Shown: positions 37,522 through 46,876 of the stretch, piece after piece | Layout: each line of letters begins with the position of its first letter | Position numbering within the stretch: position 1 is the first letter of the stretch | Assembly (NCBI GenBank): GCA_020633125.1 | Contig: JACKEH010000015.1 | Coordinates: 1-64,000, forward strand | DNA: 64,000 nt | Source of the DNA: Sandaracinus sp. | GTDB taxonomy: Bacteria; Myxococcota_A; Polyangia; Polyangiales; Houyiibacteriaceae | Direction: 5' to 3' | The notes under the pieces: generated by a model | Databases searched by the model: none | Told to the model about the DNA's origin: nothing | What the model saw: only the letters and a program-made list of their open reading frames with translations | Program-made: the position numbers and the translations under genes

Positions 37522-38009
37522 CGGCTCTCTCTGTTTTCGGCGCCCTCGGGTCGGCGCAGGAAGGGTCGAAGGGGCGGCGCATCGAGCAGGCGCGCGGGGT
37601 CGAGCACCGCCAGCGGACGCTCGGGCAACGAGACGACGCCGAGCAGCAGCGCGGCCTCGGAGGCGGGAAGGGTGTCGGGCGGAGGGCGCACGCCCGAACG
37701 CTCGGTCGTCAGAAGCGGGCCGAGGCGATCGACGAGGAGCGCGGCTTGGCGTCCGTCGACGTCGAGCACCACGAGCCGGGACGACGCGTCGCGCCGCGCC
37801 GGCCCGATGCCGAGGAGCAGGCCGACGTCGAGCACCGCGAGGATCTCGCCGCGCAAGCTGATCAGCCCCAACACGCACGCTGGCACACCGAAGAGCGGCG
37901 TGACCGGTCGAGGATCGACGGTCTCGCGCACGTGCTCGATCGGCGCGCCGACGCTTCGCGAGGCGACCTCGAAGGTCACCAGCTTTCGCGTCTCGTCCTC
38001 CCCGCCCAT
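37518..38009 (-). CDS. cheW: CheW-like coupling protein
   Basis: A 163-residue scaffold linking receptor to CheA. CheW signatures are LVTFEVASRSVGAPIEHVRETV, FGVPACVLGLISLRGEILAVLDVGLLLG and the second half SRLVVLDVDGRQAALLVDRL. The C-terminal 25 residues are extra (RPFLRRPEGAENRESR). It is the first gene of the chemosensory operon (ATG at 38009), divergent from the nuclease-like gene with 72 bp between start codons. Confidence 0.9.
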   Translation of the reverse strand: MGGEDETRKLVTFEVASRSVGAPIEHVRETVDPRPVTPLFGVPACVLGLISLRGEILAVLDVGLLLGIGPARRDASSRLVVLDVDGRQAALLVDRLGPLLTTERSGVRPPPDTLPASEAALLLGVVSLPERPLAVLDPARLLDAPPLRPFLRRPEGAENRESR

Positions 38010-38081
38010 CGGCGCGCCAGACTACCACGCTTCCCGTCGGTTTCTTGACCTCCGGCGACCCCGAGGCGAAGGGAATCGTTC

Positions 38082-38606
38082 ATGAAGCCGGAGCACGTCG
38101 CGATCGGCCTTCTGGGCCTGCTCGTCGTCGTTCAGTCCGTCCGTGGAGTCCTGGCGCGGAGCCGCGGACGGCGTCTGGCCGCGAGGGCGCGACGGCTCGG
38201 GGCCGAAGGCGAAGCCCGCGCGGAGTCGTTGCTCCGCGAGGGCGGGTACCGCGTCCTCGATCGCCAAGTCGCCGCCAGCTACGCGTTGCACGTCGACGGC
38301 GAACGGGTCGAAGCCCGCGTGCGGGCCGACTTTCTCGTGAGCCGGGGCGGCAAACGATTCGTCGCCGACGCCAAGCGGGGCCCCGAAGCGAGCCGCGCCG
38401 ATCGGCCTGCGACCCGTCGCCAGTTGCTCGAATACCGGCACGCCTACGCCGTGGACGGAGTCCTCCTGATCGACGCCGAGCGGGGGGCGGTCCGAGAGAT
38501 CGAGCTCCCGTCGCCCGAGCGACGCGCGACGTTCGCGGAGCGTGTTTCTTGGTGGGCGTGGGGCGCGCTGGCCGGGGCGGCCGTGGTGTGGGCCCTTCGC
38601 GCGTGA
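38082..38606 (+). CDS. Membrane-anchored PD-(D/E)XK nuclease-like protein
   Basis: A 174-residue protein with hydrophobic segments at both ends: [16 protein letters not shown] (5-20) and the C-terminal [16 protein letters not shown]. Between them [26 protein letters not shown] (the helix that opens many PDDEXK folds) is followed by [10 protein letters not shown] and RFVADAKRG, fitting the D-Xn-(D/E)XK core with Asp and ADAK. Nuclease activity is predicted from these motifs only. It is a single gene ending 49 bp before thrC; a DNA-processing or restriction-like role at the membrane is possible. Confidence 0.72.
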   Translation: MKPEHVAIGLLGLLVVVQSVRGVLARSRGRRLAARARRLGAEGEARAESLLREGGYRVLDRQVAASYALHVDGERVEARVRADFLVSRGGKRFVADAKRGPEASRADRPATRRQLLEYRHAYAVDGVLLIDAERGAVREIELPSPERRATFAERVSWWAWGALAGAAVVWALRA

Positions 38607-38655
38607 GCCTCGGTGTCCGGGCTCCACGCGCGACACCTGCTACCCTCCGCCCGCC

Positions 38656-40020
38656 ATGGTTCGGCCCCGCGCTTGGTTCCAGAGTGTCTCCGGCGATCCG
38701 GAGCGTTACCCACTCAACGAAGTCCTCTACCGCGACCCCAAGACGGGCGCGCTGCTCGAGGTCGTGCACGACCTCGAAGCGCTCAAGGCGAGAACTCCCG
38801 CGGCGTGGATGAAGACCTTCGACGAACGCTACGGCCGCACGAGCTGGCCCTACGGAAGCGGCGTCTGGTCGAAGCACGAGTGGGTGCAGCCCCACGTCGC
38901 GCCCGAGAACGTCGTGTCGCTCTACGAGGGCAACACGAACCTCTTCTGGGCGGAGCGCTACGGCAAGAAGCACCTGCAGCTCGAAGACCTCTGGGTGAAG
39001 CAATGCGGCACCAGCCACACGGGCTCCTTCAAGGATCTCGGCATGACGGTGCTCGTCTCGTCCGTGAAGCAGATGATCTCGGAGGGGAAGCCCATCCGCG
39101 CGGTCGCTTGCGCGTCGACCGGTGACACGAGCGCGGCGCTCTCGGCGTACGGCGCCGCGGCCGGCATTCCCGTCGTCGTGTTGCTCCCCAAGGGAAAGAT
39201 CACCGCGGCTCAGCTGCTGCAGCCGATGGCGAACGGCGCGCTCGTGTGTGCGCTCGACACCGACTTCGACGGCTGCATGCGCGTGGTCCAAGAGCTGACG
39301 AAGGATCCGACGATCTACCTCGCCAACTCGATGAACAGCCTGCGTGTCGAAGGGCAGAAGACGATCAGCTTCGAGATCGTGCAGCAGTTCGATTGGGAGG
39401 TGCCCGACTGGGTGCTCGTGCCCGGCGGCAACCTCGGCAACGTCTCCGCCATCGCGAAGGGCTTCCTCGAGATGAAGGAGGTCGGCCTCATCGCGAAGCT
39501 GCCCCGCCTCGTGTGTTGCCAGGCCGAGAAGGCGAACCCGCTCTACCTCGCGCACCAGCGCGCCATCGCCGAAGGGCGCGATCTCCAGGAGAGCGACTTC
39601 GAGCCGATGGTGGCGGGCGAAACGCTCGCGAGCGCCATCCGAATTGGCAACCCGGTCTCGCTGCCGAAGGCCGTGCGCGCGTTGGTCGCGTGCCGAGGCT
39701 TGGTCGAGCAGGCCTCGGAGCGTGAGCTCGCCGAAGCCGTCGCACGCGCCGACCGCACCGGCATGTTCAACTGCCCCCACACCGGCGTCGCGCTGGCCTG
39801 CCTCGAGAAGCTCGTGGCGCGAAAGGTCATCGGCGCGGACGAGCGCGTGGTGGTCGTGTCGACCGCGCACGGCTTGAAGTTCACCGAGTTCAAGGCCGCC
39901 TACCACGAGGGACGTCTGCCCTTCGAGTCGTCGCTCGCGAACCGTCCGCTCGAGATGGGGTCCGATCCCGCCGAGGTCGTGGCGGAGCTTCATCGCGCGC
40001 TCGACGCGGTCGTGCCGTGA
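38656..40020 (+). CDS. thrC: Threonine synthase
   Basis: A PLP enzyme that converts O-phospho-L-homoserine to threonine. It is 454 residues. The PLP lysine is Lys126 in [33 protein letters not shown] and the phosphate-binding [15 protein letters not shown] are also typical. The ATG at 38656 is chosen because the upstream extension is atypical. The final codon region overlaps the next start (GTGA), coupling it to the transporter gene. No thrA or thrB is adjacent. Confidence 0.95.
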   Translation: MVRPRAWFQSVSGDPERYPLNEVLYRDPKTGALLEVVHDLEALKARTPAAWMKTFDERYGRTSWPYGSGVWSKHEWVQPHVAPENVVSLYEGNTNLFWAERYGKKHLQLEDLWVKQCGTSHTGSFKDLGMTVLVSSVKQMISEGKPIRAVACASTGDTSAALSAYGAAAGIPVVVLLPKGKITAAQLLQPMANGALVCALDTDFDGCMRVVQELTKDPTIYLANSMNSLRVEGQKTISFEIVQQFDWEVPDWVLVPGGNLGNVSAIAKGFLEMKEVGLIAKLPRLVCCQAEKANPLYLAHQRAIAEGRDLQESDFEPMVAGETLASAIRIGNPVSLPKAVRALVACRGLVEQASERELAEAVARADRTGMFNCPHTGVALACLEKLVARKVIGADERVVVVSTAHGLKFTEFKAAYHEGRLPFESSLANRPLEMGSDPAEVVAELHRALDAVVP

Positions 40021-41360
40021 TCGCCCGCCTCGGCGCGTGGCTCACGCGCGTCGCCACGCGGGTCATGCCCGATCCCTTCGTCTTGGCGATCGGGCTCACG
40101 CTCGTGGTGCTCGCGCTCGGCGCCTGGCGTCTCGCGGCGAGCGGCGCGGAGTCGATCGGCTGGACCTTGGTCGAAGGCTGGACCGGGGGATTCGCTTCGA
40201 CGCCGCTGCTCGCGTTCGCGCTGCAGATGTGCCTCGTGCTCGTGACCGGCCACGCGCTCGCGACGAGCCCACCGGTGCGACGGGGCGTCGCGGCGCTCGC
40301 TCGGCTTCGCCTGGGTCTCGGAGGCAGCGCAGCGCTCGTCGCCTTCGTGTCCTGCCTCGCCGCCACGTTGCATTGGGGTCTCGGCGCCATCGTGGGCGCG
40401 TTCCTCGCCCGGGAGGTCGGCCGCGTCGCGCGCAGGGAAGGGCGCGAGATTCACTACCCGCTCCTCGGCGCCGCCGCCTATTCGGGCTTCGCGGTCTGGC
40501 ACGGCGGCCTCTCGGGCTCGGCGCCGCTGAAGGTCGCCGAAGAAGGGCATTTCGCCGCCGCGCGCGTCGGCGTGATCGGCGTCGAGCGCACGCTGCTTTC
40601 GCCCTTGAACCTCGCGATCACCGGCGGCCTCTTGGTCCTCATCCCGCTGCTCTTCTGGGCGATGGCGCCCAAGGAGCCCGTGCCGGCGCCTCCCTTCGAC
40701 GCCGACGACACGGACGACGACATCCGGTTGGAGCAAACCGCGGTCGCGCGCCTGCAGCGCTCGCCTTGGTTCGGCGGCGTGGTCGGCGCCGCAGGCGTGG
40801 TCGTCGCCGTCGTCGCCCTCGTCGCTGACGAGCTCTCGTTCAACCTCGACTTCGTGAACCTCGTCTTCCTCTTCGCCGGCCTCGCCGCACAAGGAAGCGT
40901 CTCGCGCTACGTCGACGCGGTCGCCGAAGGTGCTCGAGGTGCCGGCGCCATCGTGGTGCAGTTCCCGCTCTACTTCGGCGTGCTCGGAGTCATGAAGGCG
41001 TCCGGGCTCATCCTCTGGCTCTCCGAGGGCTTCGTCGCCATCGCGTCGCGCGAGACCTTTCCCCTCTTCGCGTTCCTCGGAGCCGGCACCTTGAACCTCT
41101 TCGTGCCGAGCGGCGGTGGCCAATGGGCGGTTCAAGGGGAGCTCCTCTTCGGCGCGGGCGAGAAGCTCGGCGTCGATCCCGCGGTGACCGTGATGGCCTT
41201 CAGTTACGGCGACGCGTGGACCAACCTGCTGCAGCCCTTCTGGGCGCTGCCGCTGCTCGGCATCATGGGCCTGCGCGCCAAAGACATCGTCGGCTACACG
41301 GGCGTCGCGTGTCTGGCGATGGGCGCCTACGTCGCAATCGTGCTGGCGCTGATGACCTGA
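40017..41360 (+). CDS. atoE: Short-chain fatty acid transporter, AtoE family
   Basis: A 447-residue inner-membrane protein with about 12 hydrophobic helices. Conserved AtoE-type segments include [93 protein letters not shown] and [22 protein letters not shown]. It probably takes up acetoacetate or short-chain fatty acids by proton symport. It starts at a GTG overlapping the thrC stop and ends 10 bp before the convergent thioesterase gene. Confidence 0.92.
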   Translation: MIARLGAWLTRVATRVMPDPFVLAIGLTLVVLALGAWRLAASGAESIGWTLVEGWTGGFASTPLLAFALQMCLVLVTGHALATSPPVRRGVAALARLRLGLGGSAALVAFVSCLAATLHWGLGAIVGAFLAREVGRVARREGREIHYPLLGAAAYSGFAVWHGGLSGSAPLKVAEEGHFAAARVGVIGVERTLLSPLNLAITGGLLVLIPLLFWAMAPKEPVPAPPFDADDTDDDIRLEQTAVARLQRSPWFGGVVGAAGVVVAVVALVADELSFNLDFVNLVFLFAGLAAQGSVSRYVDAVAEGARGAGAIVVQFPLYFGVLGVMKASGLILWLSEGFVAIASRETFPLFAFLGAGTLNLFVPSGGGQWAVQGELLFGAGEKLGVDPAVTVMAFSYGDAWTNLLQPFWALPLLGIMGLRAKDIVGYTGVACLAMGAYVAIVLALMT

Positions 41361-41370
41361 CGCGAGGTCG

Positions 41371-42222
41371 TCAGCGAAACCAAAGCCGCGCCGCGCAACG
41401 TGGACGCGTTTCGCCCTCGACCTCGAGCCACACCCGCGCGCCACGCGTCTCGCCACGGCGCACGCGCTGCGCGAAGATCACGACCTCGTCGCCCGCGAAA
41501 CACGGCTTTCGGTACGCCACGTCGAACCCCCGTCCGAGCCAGGGCTCGCCCCATGCGTCGAGCGCAACCTCTTCGAAGAGCCTCGGATAAGCGAGCGAAT
41601 TGACGTGCTGGTTGCTGTCGGTGTGCACGAGCGAAAAGCGCATCGCGCGCCGCACCGGCTCGCCGTCGACGAGCCCCTCGTCGGCACGCAGCAAATCCTC
41701 CGGCTCCACCCACGGACGCTCCGCCTGCACCGCGAGCCCCTCGGGAAGCGCACGCACTCGACGCTCCTCGGGCGGCGCGAAGAGGCGCGTGAAGACATGC
41801 TCGCCGTAGACCCGTGCGACACGCTCCACCTCGCCGGCGCGTTCCACCTTCGCGAAGGTTCGCCCCCGTGGCCCTCGAAGCTCCGCCGTGAGCTCCAACA
41901 AGAAGCGGTCGCCACCCTTCGCGCGCGCGAGCGCCAACCCGAACGAGCCCGTCACTTCCGGCTCGGCCATCGTCGACAGCGGCGTCTCGTCGGCGGCCAC
42001 GATCAGCCGCCGCAGGATCGGCAAGATGCCCTCCGCCTGAAGGCGCGCCGTCATCGCGTGGCGCACGAGCAACTGCCGCCAACAGATCTCGCTCATCGCG
42101 AAAGGCACGACGTCGGCCTTCATCCGACCGTCTTGCGCGAGGTCCTCGTAGCGAAGGCGAACGCGCCCCTCCTGCGTACGTTCGGGGTCACGGGCGACGT
42201 CGGGGAGCTCGGGCGCGTGCAC
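41371..42222 (-). CDS. Double hot-dog acyl-ACP/acyl-CoA thioesterase-like protein
   Basis: A 283-residue protein that appears to contain two hot-dog halves. The N-terminal half is RVRLRYEDLAQDGRMKADVVPFAMSEICW; the C-terminal half carries FSLVHTDSNQHVNSLAYPRLFEE, the Asp/His/Asn signature seen in acyl-ACP thioesterases and 4-HBT thioesterases. The GTG at 42222 is the most plausible start, since upstream codons lack a family-like sequence. It would release a fatty acid from an acyl carrier. The neighbour AtoE hints at short-chain acid metabolism, but this is only proximity. Confidence 0.78.
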   Translation of the reverse strand: MHAPELPDVARDPERTQEGRVRLRYEDLAQDGRMKADVVPFAMSEICWRQLLVRHAMTARLQAEGILPILRRLIVAADETPLSTMAEPEVTGSFGLALARAKGGDRFLLELTAELRGPRGRTFAKVERAGEVERVARVYGEHVFTRLFAPPEERRVRALPEGLAVQAERPWVEPEDLLRADEGLVDGEPVRRAMRFSLVHTDSNQHVNSLAYPRLFEEVALDAWGEPWLGRGFDVAYRKPCFAGDEVVIFAQRVRRGETRGARVWLEVEGETRPRCAARLWFR

Positions 42223-42429
42223 CCTGCAGGTGTACTTCGCGTCGCTCCGCCGAGCCCGCCGAACGGTCCGTTCGTGCCCTAGTCCGCCCGGAAATTCGTT
42301 CCGGGTTGCCGTGGATGACTCGGCGTGGAGGTCGTTTGCCGCAACGGCTGGTCGCGCGAAGCGCCCGCGGTACTTTTTCAGCAGCCTGCCAAGACACAAC
42401 TACGGGCTCGGAGGGCGAAGAGCCGAGCC

Positions 42430-43419
42430 ATGACGCGGCTCCACCTCTCGCCACGCCAGCTCCCACACGAGGGCTTTCCGCGGGGCCTTCACGACTTGCC
42501 CGACCCGCCCGAACGGCTCTTCGTCGCGGGAGACCTCCCGGGAGCCGGCCTCTGCGTCGCCATCGTCGGAACCCGCGCCGCCGATCCCGAACCGCTTCGT
42601 TTCGCGCATCGCTTGGCGTTCGATCTCACGCGCGCCGGGGTCCTCGTGGTCTCCGGCGGCGCGCTCGGAATCGACGCCGCCGCCCACCGTGGAGCGCTCG
42701 ACGCAGGAGGCCCGACCGTCGCGGTGCTCGCATCCGGGCTTCGTCGCGCGTACCCGCCGGAGCACGTGTCGCTCTTCGAGCAGATCGCCGAGCAAGGCGC
42801 GCTGCTCTGCGAGTACGAGGACGTCAAACCGCATCGGGGCCGCTTCCTCGAGCGCAACCGCCTCGTCGCTGCGATGTGCGATGCCGTCGTCGTCGTTCAG
42901 GCCCCCGACCGGAGCGGCGCGTTGAACACCGCCGCCACCGCACGCGCGCTCGGTCGCCTCGTCTTCGCGGTGCCCGCCGCGCCTTGGGACCTTCGCGCGC
43001 GCGGAAGCACGTCGTTGCTGGTGAAGAGCGGAGCGCTCGCGCTGCAATCCGCGGCCGACGTGTTGGAGCTGCTCGACCCTACGCTTCCCATTCCGGTGAT
43101 CTCGCGTGAGGCCTCCGGGTCGGGCTCGCCAAGCCGAGCGCGACAGCCACGGGCGCCCCGTACCAATCCGAGCATCCTGTCAGACGCCGCGAAGGCTCCG
43201 GCAGCTCCTGCCTCCGAGCCGCGACGCCGCCCGACGTTCTCCCCGAACGCGGAGCGGGTCCTCGCGCACCTCTCGGCCTCGCCGACCCAACGCGACGCGC
43301 TCGTCGCATGCACCGGCCTCTCGGTACCCGCGCTCCAAAACGCCTTGCTCGAGCTGATCCTCGCCGACGAAGCGCGCGAGCTGCCCGACGGACGCGTCGC
43401 GCTCGCCGGCGTCCGTTGA
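42430..43419 (+). CDS. dprA: DNA-processing protein DprA
   Basis: Binds single-stranded DNA and loads RecA during natural transformation. It is 329 residues. The Rossmann-like core reads CVAIVGTRAADPEPLRFAHRLA, VSGGALGIDAAAHRGAL, AVLASGLRRAYPPEHVSLF, RFLERNRLVAAMCDAVVVVQA and TARALGRLVFAVPA. The C-terminal winged-helix domain (ERVLAHLSASPTQRDALVACTGLSVPALQNALLELIL) matches the DprA DML1-like region. The ATG at 42430 is the first start aligned with the core. Confidence 0.93.
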   Translation: MTRLHLSPRQLPHEGFPRGLHDLPDPPERLFVAGDLPGAGLCVAIVGTRAADPEPLRFAHRLAFDLTRAGVLVVSGGALGIDAAAHRGALDAGGPTVAVLASGLRRAYPPEHVSLFEQIAEQGALLCEYEDVKPHRGRFLERNRLVAAMCDAVVVVQAPDRSGALNTAATARALGRLVFAVPAAPWDLRARGSTSLLVKSGALALQSAADVLELLDPTLPIPVISREASGSGSPSRARQPRAPRTNPSILSDAAKAPAAPASEPRRRPTFSPNAERVLAHLSASPTQRDALVACTGLSVPALQNALLELILADEARELPDGRVALAGVR

Positions 43420-43721
43420 GGGGTCACGAGAACGTCGCCGAGCCACGAGCTCGAGGCGGGGGCGGAGCGAGGGCGGAGCGCCGGGAGGTCCAGCAGAACC
43501 CCGCGACCTCCGAAGTGGCTGAGCGGAGCGAAGTCCGAAAGGCGCTTTTCGAGCCGACCGAAGGTCGTGCGACTCGGCGCCTCGTGAGGTCGCCGTCAGA
43601 CGAGCGAACCAATCAAGCGGAGGTCGCCCTGCTCGACCGGACAGAGCGGAGCCCGCGCCCCGCACACGCCGCCCCCTCGACTGCGCTCGAGCACACGACG
43701 CCCACGAGGGGATGGACGAGC
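43420..43721. other. Intergenic region, nothing recognised
   Basis: 302 bp between the convergent ends of dprA and dacB. It contains only short GC-rich direct repeats (GGGCGGAGCG at about 43457 and 43470). No gene, clear terminator or RNA was seen. Confidence 0.5.
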
Positions 43722-45140
43722 TCAGTTCATCTCGGCCGCGACCGCGCGCAACACGTCGTCGATCAACTGCCGCGCCGCGCCTTGTTTCCCGCGAATGCCG
43801 TTGGCGAGGTAGCTGAACCTCACGACCCGCTCGCGATCCCCCGCGGCGACCAGGAAGCCGCTCAGCGCGATGGCGTCGTTCAACGTGCCCGTCTTCGCCC
43901 GCACGATCACCCCGCTCGGCAAATCGGAGAGCCGGCGCCGCAAGGTTCCGTCGACCCCGCCAATGGCCAAGTGCGCCAGGTATTCGGCGCGCACCCGCGG
44001 CTCTTGGTAGACGTACCCGAGGAGCTGCACCAAGTGCCGCGGCGCGATGCGATTTCCCTCGAAGAGCCCGGAGCCGTTGACGATCGTCGCGGCCCCACGC
44101 GGCACCCCCGCGCGCTCCAGCACCGATTGGCAGACCTCCGCCCCTCGCGCGCTCGTGGCGGGCGTCGCCCGATGCGCGCCGATCGCCTTGAGGATCATCT
44201 CCGCGTAGAAGTTGTCGCTGTCCTTGCCGACTGGATGCAGCAGCTGCGCGAGCGAGGGCGACTCGTGATCGGCCAGCAGCGCCAGGCCGTCGGGCCCTCT
44301 CCCGAGCCCCACGCGGCGCCCTCCACGAATGCCCACGCGATCGAGCGCGTCGACCATCGCGTGCCCCGCGTAGACGAGCGGATGTTCGATGCGACGTCGG
44401 TAGCCGACCCCCACGAGCCCCGCCGGCATCGTCCCGCGGAGCACGAGCTGCATGCGCCCGTCCTCGAGCGCGCGCTGCGAAGCGATCACGTTCGGCGCAC
44501 CGCTCTCGGTCGTGGTCATGCCGTTGTCGACCTCGAAGTAGCCACTCGCCGCGAGGCGCACCGCGGCGGGTGCACCCACCGAGGGCCCCGGCAACACACG
44601 CAGCACGAACGACGATTGATCCACCGCCACCGCACCGACCGCCGCGCGGAAGGCCGCGGTCTCGTTCGGCTGTTGCTCGAAGGCCGGAGGCAGAATCTGA
44701 TCGTCGAAGAAGCTCCCATCCACCCAGATGCGATCGACGGCACGAACCCCGCGATCCGCCAGCGCGTCGGCGAGCTCCCACAGATGCACGTGCTCCAGGC
44801 TCGGATCCCCCTCGCCACGGAGCACGAGGTCGGCGATGCGACCGTTCTCGATGCGCCCGAAGAGCTTCGTGTGCATCCGATGGTCGGGCCCGAGCTCGAG
44901 CAGGGCGGTGGCCGCGGTCACGAGCTTCTGGTTCGACGCCGGGTTTCGTGGCGTGTCGGGCGAGAGCGCGTAGATCTCCCGATCGCCTTCCATCACCAGC
45001 AGCCCGACGCCGTCGCCGAGCGCCGCCTGCCGAACGAGGTCCGCGATACGCCCCCCGAGCGGCGTGCTCTGCGCTTGCGCCCCGGTCGAGAGGCCGAGCC
45101 AAAGCCACATCGCGAGCGCGGAGCAAAGTCGTGAGCGCAT
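43722..45140 (-). CDS. dacB: D-alanyl-D-alanine carboxypeptidase/endopeptidase, PBP4 (DacB) type
   Basis: A periplasmic class C penicillin-binding protein that trims and cleaves peptidoglycan cross-links. It is 472 residues from the ATG at 45140, with signal peptide MRSRLCSALAMWLWLGLSTGAQAQ. The three catalytic motifs are present: SNQK (Ser69, Lys72), SDN in VGKDSDNFYAEM and KTGT in VRAKTGTLND, plus the large insertion between the first two that is typical of DacB. The ATG lies only a few bases from, or overlapping, the start of the divergent solute-binding lipoprotein gene. Confidence 0.95.
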   Translation of the reverse strand: MRSRLCSALAMWLWLGLSTGAQAQSTPLGGRIADLVRQAALGDGVGLLVMEGDREIYALSPDTPRNPASNQKLVTAATALLELGPDHRMHTKLFGRIENGRIADLVLRGEGDPSLEHVHLWELADALADRGVRAVDRIWVDGSFFDDQILPPAFEQQPNETAAFRAAVGAVAVDQSSFVLRVLPGPSVGAPAAVRLAASGYFEVDNGMTTTESGAPNVIASQRALEDGRMQLVLRGTMPAGLVGVGYRRRIEHPLVYAGHAMVDALDRVGIRGGRRVGLGRGPDGLALLADHESPSLAQLLHPVGKDSDNFYAEMILKAIGAHRATPATSARGAEVCQSVLERAGVPRGAATIVNGSGLFEGNRIAPRHLVQLLGYVYQEPRVRAEYLAHLAIGGVDGTLRRRLSDLPSGVIVRAKTGTLNDAIALSGFLVAAGDRERVVRFSYLANGIRGKQGAARQLIDDVLRAVAAEMN

Positions 45141-46651
45141 GGTCGCGACGTAGCAGCGCATCCCGCGGCCAGGCAACCGTGCTGGCTTTCGCGGCGCTGC
45201 TCGCCTGCTCGCCGGAGCGGCCGGGAGACGACGAAGGCGCGCTCCGGGTCGTGCTACCCCGAGAGGTCGCGGACCTCGATCCACGTTTCGTCACCGACCC
45301 CTACGGGTTGAAGATCTCTCGCCTGATCTTCGCCTCGCTGGTGACCCTCGACCCCTCGACCCTCGAGGTCGTCCCCGACCTCGCCGAGTCTCTCGAGCGC
45401 CTTCCCGACGAAGAGGGCCGCCCCGTCTACGAAGCCACGCTTCGACCGAACCTGCGTTTCTCCGACGGCAGCGTGCTCGACGCGCAAGACGTCGTCGCGA
45501 CCTTCGACGCGCTTCGTTCCCCGGAGCTCGGTTCCGTCTTCTCGCGCAACTACGCCCGCATCGTGGAGGTCGTCGCAAAGGACGCGCTCCACGTGCGTTT
45601 CGTGCTCGACGCCGCCCACGCGACCTTTCCCACCGATCTCGAGATCCCGATCGTGCGCGCCGAAGACGCGAGCCGTCGTCTGGCTTGGCGAGACGAGCCG
45701 CCCGTCGGCGCCGGTCCTTACGTGCTCGCGCGCGGAAGCGACGGAACGCACCTCGTGCTGCAGGCGAACCCCCACTGGCATCGCGGCGCACCGGTGCATG
45801 CGCGTCTTCGTTTCGACGTCGTGCGCGACGACAACACCCGCGCGCTGCGTCTGCTCGGCGGCAAGGCGGACCTCGCGCTCAACGCGATCCCTCCCATCCT
45901 CGTGCCGCTCTTCGAGTCCGACCCGCGCTTCGAGGTGCGCACCTCACTCGGCGTCGGCACCACCTACCTCGGTTTTCACACCGAGCGTGTCCCCCTCGAA
46001 GTGCGGCGCGCGATCGCGCTCGCCATCGATCGACGCGCGCTCGTCGACGCGAAGCTCGGCGGGCACGCGACCGTGACCGAGTCGTGGATCCCCCGCGCGC
46101 ATTGGGCCGCGACGGACCTCCCCCCGCGCGCCTTCGACCCCGACGCGGCGCGGTCGCTGCTCCCGCGCGACGTCCCACCGCTCGTGCTCCGCGTGAGCTC
46201 CGATCGATTTCGCGTGTCGGTCGCACGCGCGATCGCCGCGATGCTCTCGGAGGTCGGCTTGCGCATCGAGGTTCGACCGAGCGAGCCCGGCACCTTGATC
46301 GAGGATTTGAACGAAGGTCGCTTCGATCTCTGCCTCCTTCAGGTTCCGGAGGTGATCGAGCCGCACGTCCTGAGCTGGTTCTTCGGGTCCGATCGCGTGC
46401 CGGGGGAAGGGCTCGGCGGCGCAAATCGCTGGCGCCTTCGTGACGCGGAGCTCGACGCGGCGCTCGAAGCCGGTCGCGTGGCGCGCAACACCGCCGAGCG
46501 CATCACGGCGTACGAGACCGCGCAACGCCGCCTCTACGAGACGCTCCCGGTCCTGCCGCTCTGGCAGGAAGAAAACCTCGCGGTCGTGCGTCGTGGGCTC
46601 GCGTTCGACGTACCTCGCGACGGTCGCTTCGGACGACTCGCGCACCCCTGA
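45131..46651 (+). CDS. Family 5 solute-binding lipoprotein (peptide/nickel ABC type)
   Basis: A 506-residue extracytoplasmic binding protein. A signal with SRRSSASRGQATVLAFAALLAC ends in a lipobox Cys. The SBP_bac_5 domain follows: REVADLDPRFVTDPYGLKI, the family signature ATLRPNLRFSDGSVLDAQDVVATF, APVGAGPYVL-like text (PPVGAGPYVLARG) and LPVLPLWQEENLAV near the end. Start is uncertain: GTG 45131 gives a basic n-region but overlaps the divergent dacB start codon, while GTG 45179 shortens the signal. No permease or ATPase genes are adjacent, so its ABC partner is elsewhere or it has another role. Confidence 0.9.
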   Translation: MSAWSRRSSASRGQATVLAFAALLACSPERPGDDEGALRVVLPREVADLDPRFVTDPYGLKISRLIFASLVTLDPSTLEVVPDLAESLERLPDEEGRPVYEATLRPNLRFSDGSVLDAQDVVATFDALRSPELGSVFSRNYARIVEVVAKDALHVRFVLDAAHATFPTDLEIPIVRAEDASRRLAWRDEPPVGAGPYVLARGSDGTHLVLQANPHWHRGAPVHARLRFDVVRDDNTRALRLLGGKADLALNAIPPILVPLFESDPRFEVRTSLGVGTTYLGFHTERVPLEVRRAIALAIDRRALVDAKLGGHATVTESWIPRAHWAATDLPPRAFDPDAARSLLPRDVPPLVLRVSSDRFRVSVARAIAAMLSEVGLRIEVRPSEPGTLIEDLNEGRFDLCLLQVPEVIEPHVLSWFFGSDRVPGEGLGGANRWRLRDAELDAALEAGRVARNTAERITAYETAQRRLYETLPVLPLWQEENLAVVRRGLAFDVPRDGRFGRLAHP

Positions 46652-46876
46652 CCTTTCGTCCGAAGAGGGCGCGCAACACGGCGCCGATGAGAAACGACTC
46701 GTACCCCCGCGCACGTCCGCGTGTGGTTCCGGCGGATCGTTCGAAGCTCGAATCGGACGGCGTCCGACACGCGCGCCGCCGCTTTCCTCCGGACGGCGAC
46801 CTCCACGCGCGTGTGGTCTGCGCAAACCGGTGTGCTCGTGCTTGCTCTCGTCGATCGAACTGGGCAGCTTCGAGGC

